Assembly (NCBI GenBank): GCA_022579005.1
Contig: MU401769.1
Location: 1 to 36,390 of the forward strand
Direction of reading: 5' to 3'
Source of the DNA: Poronia punctata
Lineage: Eukaryota > Ascomycota > Sordariomycetes > Xylariales > Xylariaceae
DNA length: 36,390 nucleotides
The notes under the pieces were generated by a model. That model did not search any database and had not been told where the DNA came from. It saw nothing but the letters and a program-made list of their open reading frames with translations. Positions 10,166 through 21,721 of this stretch are shown here, piece after piece (within the stretch, counting starts at the first letter, position 1; each line of letters opens with the position of its first letter). Made by a program: the position numbers and the translations under genes.

Positions 10166-11940
10166 TTTACTTTAAACTATTGTTATATAAAAGCTTTTAT
10201 ATAAGTTTAAAGAATTAAAATAATAATTTTTTAAATTAAATTATTAATATAGTAAACTAGAATATATAATTGCTTTAGCTACTTGCTAAACTAAAAAAGC
10301 TTAAATATATAACTATAAGTAGCTAAAGTAAAATACTATTGCTATAAAAATTAACAATTAAATTATAGCAATAAATAAAAGTAATTAATAAAAGCTTAGC
10401 TATAAAGATTTAATATAAATTATATAAGCTTTAATATAAGCTAAGTTTAATATTTAAATAAATTAGTATTTTTATTAAAATATGCTAAATTACAATAACT
10501 TTTTAAAAAGCTAGTTTTAAAAACTTTTAAAAGTTTAGTTAATAAAAAAACGTTAACTTAAAGCTATTTAAGCAAACCTTTTAAAAGTAACTATATAAGC
10601 TATAATAATAACAAAAAAACCTTAAACGATTTTTTTATTAGCAAGTATTAGTATAAAACCTTAAAGGCGCTATATTGCTAAAAGATAAAAGCTAACTAGC
10701 TTTTAATTATTAGTAGAAGCTTTTAAAAAAGCTAAAAGAGTTTTAATAAACTAATATATATTATTTAATAATAAGATAATAATATATTAAAAGGCTAAAA
10801 ATAATAAAGTACTTAGTATTATATTAGCAAAAAATACTAATTACTAGATAAGTAAAAGTATACTAAACGCTTATTAAAATTAAAAAAGTTAATAAATAAC
10901 TTAAAATGTTTAAATAGTTTTTACAAAAAGTTAATAACTTATTTAAATGATAAATAAATTAAAAATAAAGCAAATTAGTATATATTAATAATAGCTTTAT
11001 AAAGTGCTATTTTTATAGTAAAAAAAGCTGTATAGCTAAATATTCTTTAAAAAGTAAATAGTTAATATTAAATTGCTAGTTAAGCAAAGTAAAGCAAAAA
11101 TTATTTATATATCTTAAACGTAAAGTATAAAATATTTAAATAGCTTAGTTAAACTTTAAAAATAAAACATTAAAAGCTAAGCTAAAATAATATAATATAT
11201 TAAATTATTTTAATAAAATTTTATAAAGTGTTTAATATTATAAAGCTATTTTAAATAATAGCTATAGTTTTTTTAAGTAGTAACTAAAAGCTAAAAAATT
11301 TATTATAAATATAAATATAAATGCTTACATTAATATTATATTTAAAGGTTTTTTTTAAAAAACATATATAAAAAGTAAATATTTTATTACTTTTATTTTT
11401 TAAACTAAATAAAAAGCTAATAAAGTACTAAGTAGCTTATATAGCTAGTTTTTATATAGTTTATATATAAAAAGTTAAGAAACCTTTTAAATAAGTATTT
11501 TATATAATATAAAGAAATAAAAAGCATTAAAGCTTTTAACTTTATAACTAACAATTAGTTAGTTAAATATATTATTAAATATAAATCTTACTTAATAGTT
11601 TTATAATAAATATTAGAAAATAAATTTTAAAAAGTTTGCTAGAAATATAGTTAATAATTAGGCAGTATGTATTATTAGCATAATAAATCTAAATATTAGT
11701 TTTTAAAAAAGTTATTATTTTTAAAAATTAATAGTAAGCTTAGTATTAAAAATAAAATTAGTTTACTAAAATATTTTAAAGCGTTTTAATATATATACTT
11801 TAAACTATTAATAAAACAGTTGCTAGTGCTAAAAAAGTATAATATATAATAAACTTAGTAAAAAGGGTATAAGTACTATTTAGTCTATTTTATTTTATAA
11901 TAAAAAGTTAATATTAAGTGCTTAAAAAGTATTTTAAAAA

Positions 11941-12550
11941 ACCTTTTAAATAAGCTATATATAATACTTAAAAGCAAACATAAAAGCTTTTATTTTATTT
12001 ATATTAAAAAAATAAAACTATAAAGATTTATATTAATTATAAAAGATCAATAAAATAACTATAAAAAGTTAATACTTTTCACTTTTTATATTAAAGGTAA
12101 TAAATAAGCTAAAGCTCCTTAAAAGTTTTTTAAAGCTAAACTTTTATAATACTTATTATTATATTTAAATTAACTATAATAATAAGTAAAAACCCGCTTT
12201 TTAAATAAAACATAAGCGTTTTAAATATATAATTATACTTTTTAAATTAACTAGTACTTTTATAACTTTTTAAGCTATTATATATAAAGTACTAGCTAAG
12301 CTAGTAAATTATACTTATATAGTTTATTTAAATAATATTATAGTTTCTATAAAAAATAAAGAAAATAAAAAGCATTTTTAATTAGTTTATAAGCAATTAG
12401 TAAAGTATTAACTATTTATAAAGCTATTAAAATATAAGTTTTTTAAACTTTAAATGAAGTTTTTAAAGTTTATTATTATAATTAAAAGAATATAATATAA
12501 ATCCATTTTAAAAAGGTTGCTATTATTTAAAAGTAAATAGTATTAACTTT
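11941..12550 (+). pseudogene. Ty3/gypsy reverse transcriptase relic
   Basis: Reading in the frame of position 12241 gives the gypsy reverse transcriptase blocks in order, with stops from RIP. KINKIT (12043-12060) stands for the family's LNKITI block and YFSLFI for YPLPLI. At 12121 SFLKLNF corresponds to F(S/T)KLDL. KPAF*IKHKRFKYIIILF (from 12190) corresponds to KTAFRTxxGxFEYxVMPF. LTSTFITF* follows for LTNAPATFQ, and the catalytic YLDD reads YLNN at 12325-12336. FFKL*MKFLKFIII (12439-12480) corresponds to the FxxxxVxFLGxII block. Asp to Asn and Gln to stop are what RIP produces. No active protein is possible. These matches are by eye but numerous and correctly ordered. Confidence 0.85.
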
Positions 12551-13953
12551 AATATATAATATATAAATATTTTTAAAGTTTATAAAGTTTTATAAAATGT
12601 TTATAGCTAAATATATAAATATTACTATGCTAATTATAATACTTTTAAAAAGGTATACTTTACTAAGCTATATTTTTAAGTAATCTTTAAAACTAAATTA
12701 AGTATTTAAAAATATAAAAAAAGCTTTTACTTTAATAACTACTTTTTATTATTAAAATAGCTATTTAAGTATAAAAGTAAAAGTTAAATATGTTAATAAA
12801 AGTAATATTAAAAATATTATTATAGCTTTATAAAAAACTATAAAAACTAGTTGCTTAGTAGTTATAAAAGCTTATAAAAATAAAAACTAAATATATTAGT
12901 ACTTTAAAAAAAGATTAAGATTTTATAATATAAATAAATTATATAGCTTTAAAAGGTATAGTTAACTTATTAGCATAAAACTTTTAAAAAACGCTTGCTT
13001 ACTAAGTATATAAGCTAATATAGTTTAATTTTGAAATAAAATATTAATTAAGTATATTAAATTTAATAAATAAACTATTAAAGAAGCTAAATTATATAGC
13101 TAAAAGATTTATTATAAAAATATAATATTAATAAAAAAAAGGCTTTAACTAATTAGTAAGCTATTATAAAAAGTATAATAAGTATTAATAAAGATTTAAT
13201 TTTTTTAAAAAAGTAAAATATTAGTTTATGCTATTAAAGCAAGTAAAAAAGCTTTGTTAAACTTATACTTATTAGCTTATTTAAAAATAAAAGTATTAAA
13301 TATAAACTTATAAGCTTATAAATTATTAAACTTTTACTATATAGTTATAAACAATTTTTAAAAGCAAAAAAGTAAAAAGTATTAATATATATACTTAATT
13401 TATATATTATATATTATATAAATAGCAATAATAACTTATTTAGTAAAAGCTATTACTAAAAGTATAAAAATTGCTTATTTTAAAGGAAAAGCTAAAGCTA
13501 TTGTTTATAATTAATATATTTTATATACTAAAGCTAAAAGATTAGCTTAAAATAAAATAGCTTTTAAATTAGCAGTTTTAATATAATTTTGTAAAATAGT
13601 CTATAAATAAAAAGGTAAAAACTTTTCTTTTACAAGACGTATAAACTTGTATATTATAAAGCTAAAATATATATAAAGTATAATATTAATAATAAAAGTA
13701 TATAATATTTTAACAAGCAGCTAGTGATTTTAGCTTAAAAAGCTTTTTTAAAATAACTAAATAATAGCACTATAATAACTTTAAAGCTAGGTATATCAAA
13801 CAAATAGCTAAATTATTATAATAAAAGTTTTATTAAAAAAGCTTAAAATAAAATATTTAAAAATATGTTGCTAGCTATATATAATATAAAAGCGCTTAGA
13901 AGCTAAAGTATAAGCTTTATAAAAAGCTTTAATTCTTAGCGTTATTAAAGCAG

Positions 13954-14260
13954 CCTTTTTAAAAAGTTAGTTTAGAGTTTTTTATAAAACTTCTTTTATA
14001 TATTAAAGTAAATAATAATATTTATAATATAATTTAATTATTATAAACTAGATTATAAATAAAGCATTGTTTATTTTTATATTAACAACGCTTAACGCTG
14101 CTAAGCTTATAGAAATTATATACTATAAAATAAACTATTAATATAAGTCTATTAAAAAAGTAGTAAGTAATAAAAATAAGCTTATTATAAATAAACTTTT
14201 AAAACAGTTTTATAAATTTAAAAAACGCGTTAGCAGCTATTTATTATATAGTGCTTTTAA
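13954..14260 (+). pseudogene. Ty3/gypsy integrase core relic
   Basis: In the same frame as the reverse transcriptase, 13954 onward reads PF*KVSLEFFIKLL, matching the integrase core motif PWxxxxxDFIxxLP, where the first catalytic Asp has become Glu or been lost. The following codons give IYNII*L then TRL*IKHCLFL, corresponding to the IxVIVDRLTKxxxFIP block, followed by a segment resembling the Y...VW..GLP..I.SDRG block with stops. The order and spacing fit a gypsy integrase. It is inactivated by many stops. Confidence 0.75.
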
Positions 14261-15503
14261 AATAATAGCAAAATAAAATAAGTATATTAAATTTAAAAAG
14301 AATACTTTTATATTACGACTATTAATAAGCTAAATATATAAGTTAAAATACTGTCTTAAAGCTAAATTTATATAAAACAAAAGCTAATATGCTATTATAA
14401 GCTATTTACTATTTAAAACATTATATAAGTACTGCTTAAAAAATATTAAATATATATTAAAGCATTTTTAGCTTTAAGTTTAAAGATTAAAAGAAAAACT
14501 ATAATATACTAAGGCTATATATTATATAGTTTATAAGCATTAAAAGTAAGCTATAAAAACTATATAAGATTATTATAATAAGGGCTATATACTAAAAAAG
14601 CTTTAAGCAAGCAATATAAAAAAGCTATTAATAGCACATTTTAAGTTTAAGGATTAAAAAAAGCTAGCTTTTATATATATTTAAGTTAAAGTTATTAAAA
14701 AACGAAAAACTTAAATATATTAAATTAAGTCGTTTAAAATATATTTTTAAATTTATAATATAGTTTTTATATTTTTACTTAAACTATAAATAAACTAACT
14801 AAAAATAGTAATTATATAACGATATTTAAGTTAAAAACAAGTAATAATAAATATTATTTTGTATTAAAATAACTAAATTAAATACAAATATTTAATTAAG
14901 TAAAAAAGCTAGCTAGTAAAATATAATATTTAAAAGCTAGCTAAATACTTAGTAAATATAAGCCGTTTATTTAACTAATATAAAAAAAAGTTTAAAAAGT
15001 TTAAAAAGTTTATATTAAATAAAATAATAAGTAAAGTAATTATGTTAGCATATAAATAGTAAAATTATAAAGTATATATTTAGTTAATAAAAAAATAGTA
15101 AACTATTACTAAGAAAATAAAACTAAGCTATAGTCCTATAAAAACTATAAAGCTTATACTTTAATAAACTTATTATAACTTAAAATATATTTAAACTAAT
15201 AATATAAAATTTTTTATCACTAAGTAAAAAGTTAGCAAGTAAAGTTTAAACGTATGCTTATTAAAAGCTATTAAAAAAAGTATATTATATTAAAGAAATA
15301 ACTATAATTAGCTAAAAGAAAAGGTATAATAAATAATATATTTAAAAGTTATAGTTATAATACTAAGTATATTATAAATTAACTGTTTTAAATAAACTTG
15401 CTTATATAAAAAGTGCTTATAATTATAAAAATTATAAACTACTTTAAAAAGGTCTTGCTTATTAAAAGCAGCTTTATTAAAAAGCTAAATTAACTAGTTT
15501 AAA

Positions 15504-15876
15504 TGTTAGTCCTGCTAGGTAAATATAATCACAACACGTTACTATTAATAGTACTATGTTAACTTAATTAATTAAAAAAGAAAAAGGTACTTAAAAACTA
15601 TTTAAATTAAGTCTATAAAGCTATAAAGGTACAAAAATTATTTTATACTTATTAGCAATATAAAAAAACATAGACTTGCTATATATTTAATATATAAAAA
15701 ACGTATATACTTTATATATTAATTATAAACTAGGTATATACTAAATATATACTTATAACTAAATTACGCATACTTTATTCTTTTAGTATTTACTTTATTA
15801 AAAAAATATAATTTATATTAATATAAATCTATTAATATAGTTAATAAAGTTAAAAGTGTTAAAAAGGATTTTAATA
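15504..15876 (-). repeat. L1-family LTR, copy B
   Basis: On the plus strand it reads tgttagtcctgctagg at the left and gattttaata at the right, the reverse complement of copy A. It is probably the 3' LTR of the element ending at 21721. At 373 bp it is slightly shorter than copy A (389 bp). Confidence 0.75.
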
Positions 15877-18800
15877 CTTACTATTTTTCTTTTAACTATA
15901 TTATTATTTTTTTATGCCTTTATTTTTAATTTACAAGTAACTTATTATTGCTTTTAGTTTTATTTATATTTAATTTGTTATAATAAAGGACTTAAGTGCT
16001 TGGTTATAAGTCTTTTTTATAAACAAATTTATAAACTTATTTTTTTTATTAATTTAATATACGTTAATAATTTCTTTTTGCTTATAAAGTTTCATAGCAA
16101 CATTATATTAATTATAAAGCGTTTTTTATATATACTTATAAGCTTTATAAAATATTAATAAAGCAACTTAAAATTAATATTAAGTATTAAAGAAATTAAA
16201 AATAATTTAAGTATTTTAGTAATTAAGTGCAAGGTAATATATAAAGCAATAGTATTATTAACTTTATTAACTATACTATATAGTTTACTAGTAAAAATAA
16301 AATAAATAACGTGCTTATATTTATTTAGATTTTAGTAAATAATATTATTAGTAATTCTATACTTATTTTAACTTGAATTTAAAATTAATTTAATAGCAAA
16401 AACAATAATAAAACGAATTTAAAAACTTAAGTTAATATTGTTAATAAATAATTTATTAGTAAAAATAAACAGCTTTGGTTTTATTAAATTTAAAAGTATA
16501 TAAGTTAATTTATAGTATTTGTTGTTAATTTACTAGTTAATTTGCTTATTTAACGCTTAAATATTATTCTTTATAAATTTAATAACCTATATAGCTATTA
16601 ATAAATTAATAATAGCTTTAAGGTAATAAATATTACTAATATATATACTCTATGCCTTTTAGCTAATGTACTGCTAAAATTCTTTAATTAAAACAAAGTT
16701 AACTTTAGTTAAATCTTTTGCTTAACTTTTTTATATAAGAACTACTTTGCTATTTTAAAAAGTAATTTTTATACTATTAAACTTAATTACTTATTTTTTG
16801 CTTATAATTGCTTTAGTTTTACTTTAAATTTAGCTTTAAAAAGTTTACTTTTTTTAGCTAAAAATGTTAATATAGTCACTAATAAAATATTATTTATTTA
16901 TATTATAATAATACTAAGTTTATTATATTTACCTTTTATAAACAATAAGTAAAAGTTATAAGCTAAAGTTATTATATTAAGTTAATTTTAATAATATTTA
17001 TAATAAGTTTAAAACTAATATAAACTTAATTTACCTAAACTATAAAAAAAGCAAAGCAGTTAAAAAATAATACTTTTAAAGTATTCTTTTTAATTTAATA
17101 AGTAAGCATATATATATAATAGAAAAACAGTGTTTTTTAACTATATATATATTTATATAATGTTACTTTAGCTTACTATAAGCATTATAGTTTTAAATTG
17201 GAAATTAAGCAAATATAAGTATAATTTATTAACTTATTTTCTAAATAATAAAAGCTTAGCATAAAATAATCTTTTTATAGTTATTATAGCATTTAACTAC
17301 TAATTACAATTTTTTATAAAGCTAACTTATTTTGGTTTTAATTTTGCAAATTATATAAAATAAAAATAGGTTAATATTTAAGTACATTTTAAGATTAAAA
17401 TAAATAAACTTAAATACTTTTATACTTGAAAAATTATTAATCTTTATAGCGTTAAACTTTTTAAAAAGAAACCTAAAAATAAAAATAATGCTTTTATTTT
17501 ATAGCTTTAATAATAATTAAAAATTTGCTTTCTTTTTTACGTTTAAGTACATTTTTAATACTATTATATATTTAAATTATATTATTAGATAGTACTATAA
17601 TATAAATAACCATTTGCTTTTATTTTTTTATAAAAGCGTTAAATAACTATTAAAGTAGTAAAAAGTTATTAACTTTTTTATTTTTACTAAAGGTATATTT
17701 TAATTTATATTTGCTTTATAGTTAATTTAGTTTATATTTACTAAAAATTTATTTATACATTAATATAGTTTTACTTAAGTATAATAAAACTTTATTAGTT
17801 TATTAACTATATTAATAATAACATCTTTGCTGTTAATTGCTTAGACTTTAAAAAAACTATTTTATATTTAATCTTTTTACGAAATAAAAGCTTTATATTA
17901 TAAAAAATAAAAAAGAATAAAAAATAAATTAAAGCTATTTTAAGTATTAAGCGTATATAATATATTTGCTTTTGCTTATTTATTTTAAATAGCTTTTATA
18001 GCTTTTTAAATAGCTTTAGTATATTAAATAATTTTAAATAATAGTAGCAAATTACAGTTAATTTATAAATAAGTACTAAATATTAATAAAATAAGTACTA
18101 GTTTATTAAGCCTTATTATATTATTAAAAGCTTTTATTATTATTTATAAAATTAATTTATTATTATTTTAGTAGCTAATTCTTTTTAATTATATTAAAAG
18201 CGTAGTATAAAAAGGCATATGTGCGTTTAATTTTGCTACGTGCTTAATATACTTTATTAAGCATTTTTTTTATATATAATCTTTATAATTTTAGTACTAG
18301 TTTAAAACTTTTTTAAACTAAAGTTAGTACTAAAGTTATAAACTATATAATTAAGTAGTCTTTTATAAATATTATTTTAGCATTTATAAAGTATATTTTA
18401 CGCTTTATATACTTTTATTATTTAAATAAAGGTTATAGCTTAAAATAATATAGCTAAATTAATAATATAAAAAATTCAGTTTTTTATTAATTTAAACTGT
18501 ATTAATAATAACCTTATAATTAAATTTATAGTTATTTTTTAAAGTAAATTTAAAACGTTTTAATGCTAAGTTATATATTTAATAATAATAATAAAACTTT
18601 TAAATCTTTTTTAAAGTATAATAATTAACTTTATAACTTATAGTAATTAATATTTACTTTAGTTTTGCTGCTTTAAAGTGCTTAAATTATTTATAAAGTT
18701 AATATAACTTAGTTTTAGTAAAGTATATAGTTATTTTGCTAAAGTATATATTAAAAAATAAAAGTGTTTATTTATAAACAATTAGTATTATATTACTATT

Positions 18801-21338
18801 GTTTTAAATAATAATATTTTTAGTAATGTTAAAATAAGTATTAATATAGTTAGTATTTTATAGTAAAGATAAAAAAAAGTACGCATATTTAAAATATAAT
18901 ATATAGTTATTTTAAAAAGGTTTATATTTAAATTGTGCTAATACTTTTAATAATACTACTATTACTAAGCTTAATATAAACCTTGCTTAGTTTTTATACT
19001 ATATTTGCTTTTAAGTTTAAATATAAATATGCTTTTAATTACGCTTTTTTAACTATTAAATAGTTAAATATACTTATATTTTATGATTTGCTTTAGTATT
19101 TGATTTTATATAAATCTTTTAAAATAAATTAATTTGCTAGCGTTTTAGCTTTAAATTGCTATATATATATATAGCGTTTATTAAAACTAAGTAAATATCT
19201 TTATTATGTTTTTATTAATTTTATTTTAATTTATATTTAAATTAAAGACAGTTTTAAAAATAGTCTTTAATTTTATTAAATATTAAAGTTTTTTTATAAT
19301 ATTTAGTTTATAGCTATAAATTGTTTTAAAAGTGCTAAAAAATTAACGTTTTGCTTTATATTGTTTTATAATTAAGTAATTAGTTAAAAAAACATTTGTT
19401 TTTTTATATACAAAGCACTTATACTTTTACTTTAATAAGTTTAATTTAAATATAAAATAAAAGCAATATAATATTAAATTATTTTTATTATAACTATAAT
19501 TGTTATACTTATAATTTATATAAAACGCAGTATTGCTTTTACTATTATTTACTGCTTAAAGATATGCTTAAAAGCTAGAAAATAAAGTTTTAAATATTAA
19601 CTTTTAGTAAATAGGTGCTATATTGAACTTAAATATACTTTTATATACGTATACTACGTTTATTACTAAGTAAATTTTACTTTAATATATAGTGCTAAGT
19701 ATTTACTAAGCTTTTATAATTTTATTAATTATAAAGTTAAAAGCTTTTATAAAAGTTTTATTTAAGTTTTAATTATAAATATTTTTATATATTCTTATTA
19801 TTTAATTAGTAAAGTATTAAGCTTAATTTATAATATTATTAAAGTGTAAATCTAACTTAAAATACATTTTCTTTTATAACTTATTAAAGCTAATTTACTA
19901 TATAAAGTACTGCTTAGCGCAGTTATTAAAAATTATTAAAAATATAGCTTAATACTAATTTCTTATTATTTTAATTTAGCAGTACATATTAATAAAAATT
20001 TGTACTTTTTTAAATAATAGGTTATAAGGCTTGCTTATATAATTTTAATCTTTTTGCTCTATTTTTGCAAACATAGTAATCTTATTAAAAGTAAAAAGAA
20101 ATATTGTTTATTAAATATATTAAAAGTAAATTATAAAGTAAAATATAATTAAACCTTTAAAAATTTAAAAATAAAGTTAAAACGTTTTTATACTTAATAG
20201 CTAAAATAAAAGCAGCTTATTATTAAAGCATAACTAGCTTGCTAGCAAGTAAAAGATTTACTAGCTATAAAAGCTAAGTGGTATATAAAGCATATATAGC
20301 CTAAGTAGCTTATAATACTTAAAAAGTTAAAAAAGGTTAAAAAGCAAGTTAAGTACTTTAAAAAGCTTAAAAAGCCTATAAAGCCTAGAAGACCTAAGCT
20401 TTTTAATTAGTTACTAATACTTTTTAAATTGTTTATAATTTAAATATAAACTATTATATAAACCTTTTATTATTAAGGTTAAATAAGAAAATTATTTTAA
20501 GTACTTTTTTTAATATAATAAAACTAAAAAAAGTACTAGGGTTTTTTAATAGTTACGTTATTAAAAATAATAGCAACTAAATAATTACTTATAAAAGTTT
20601 AAAAGTTTACTATAATATTATTAAGCTTTTTTTGCTATAGCATTAGCAATAATATATGTTAAATTATATATACTAATATATTAAAATCTTTTTAAATAGC
20701 TTATAAAAAATCCTGACTATTAAAAAGTATATGCAAATATTTAGTTATTTGAAATAAAACGTATATATTTAGCTTAACTTTTTATACTTTTTTAAAGTTA
20801 ATATTTTTATTTTTTAAAGCTTAAAAGTAATATGCTATTAAAAAAAGTATATAGCTATTGTAGTATTTTTAAATATTTTAGCTTAATATAAGTCTATATT
20901 ATAAGCGCTTTTAAAGCAAAAAAGTAGCTATTAAAATTAATAAGCTTTTTATTATAATTACTTTTTTAAATTAAATTTAAAATAACTACTAAGCTTAAAA
21001 TTTAGTAATAATGCTATTATAAATTAATACTAATTAGTTTTTAAATTAGCTATAAGTTAATTAAAGTAGTAAAAATGCTTACTATTTTTTATTGTATTAT
21101 TAAATAACTTATAAAACATATACTATAATTTTACGTTAGCTTTTTTATATACTATAATACTATTAAAAGGTTATTAAAGTAATTTAATTTAAATTTTCTA
21201 TTTAGCACTTTATTTAAAATAGTTTTTAAAAGCAATATAAAGCTAAAGCAACTTTAAGTTAAGTTAAAAATAAGTACAATAATAGTTTTTATCTTTAAAC
21301 CTTAATTTTTTATAGTTGCTAATTTAACTACTAATTAG

Positions 21339-21721
21339 TATTAGTTTAGCTAAAGTTAATATAATTATAATATATTACTATTAATAACAAAATATTAACT
21401 TAATTAATTAAAAAAAAAAGTTAAAAAACTTTCTTTAGCAAGTTTATATAGTTATAAAAGTATAAAAGTTACTTTATACTTATTAGCAATATAAAAAAAA
21501 CACAAACCTACTACATATTTAGTATATAAAAAACGCATACTTTTTATATACTAATTATATACTATATACGTACACTGCATATATACCTCCTTAATAAAGT
21601 AGGTTTAACGTAATTTAAAATTAATACGTAAAAAACCAAATATCTATATTTATTAAATATTTAAGTTTTAATAGCTCTAATATAGTTAATAAGGTTAAGG
21701 CTATTAAAAGAGATTTTAACA
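21339..21721 (-). repeat. L1-family LTR, copy C
   Basis: On the plus strand it starts tattagttta (RIP-mutated form of the TGTTAG end) and finishes gagattttaaca, which keeps the original CA end lost in other copies. It is alignable with copy B throughout, including ttacgta and gctattaaaagag landmarks near the right side. It is the probable 5' LTR of the minus-strand element. Confidence 0.75.

Larger units (their letters stand above)
9588..15503 (+). mobile_element. Ty3/gypsy LTR retrotransposon, RIP-mutated, 3' end missing
   Basis: A ~5.9-kb plus-strand element relic. It begins with repeat E1, continues through a gag/protease-sized interval (about 10,165-11,940, not read), then reverse transcriptase (from about 11,941) and integrase (from about 13,954) in gypsy order (RT before integrase). 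Reverse transcriptase and integrase lie in the same reading frame 2 kb apart, so there has been no net frameshift. Damage is almost entirely point mutation of the RIP type: Gln and Trp codons become stops and Asp becomes Asn. The right side runs directly into an L1 LTR at 15504 with no matching 3' LTR, so the element was probably broken by that insertion or by a deletion. Confidence 0.75.
15504..21721 (-). mobile_element. L1-family LTR retrotransposon bounded by two LTRs (6.2 kb)
   Basis: Two direct LTR copies (15504-15876 and 21339-21721) enclose ~5.46 kb, a normal size for a fungal LTR element. The polypurine-like run agaaaaatagtaag lies on the minus strand just inside the left LTR, so transcription would run right to left, with the 5' LTR at 21339-21721. 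The first ~170 internal bases next to the left LTR match the internal end of the element at 1-531. The interior is RIP-mutated with no open frame. A minus-strand segment near 18,190-18,480 reads YLNN followed ~55 codons later by KYIKHVAKL, weakly reminiscent of copia reverse transcriptase; I do not rely on it. Flanking 5-base sequences (ttaaa and ttatt) do not match. Confidence 0.65.

Noticed and set aside
532..15876. A 15-kb DNA transposon (Polinton-like) with ~380-bp terminal inverted repeats at 532-920 and 15504-15876.
   Set aside because: Bases outside copy A (1-531) match bases to the right of copy B, so those sides are internal to LTR elements. A direct partner of copy B exists at 21339-21721, and the enclosed DNA holds an unrelated gypsy relic and a mariner-like element.
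18190..18480. Copia-like reverse transcriptase in the 15.5-21.7 kb element (YLNN, then KYIKHVAKL).
   Set aside because: Upstream family blocks could not be read in the same frame, so it is kept only as a weak hint.
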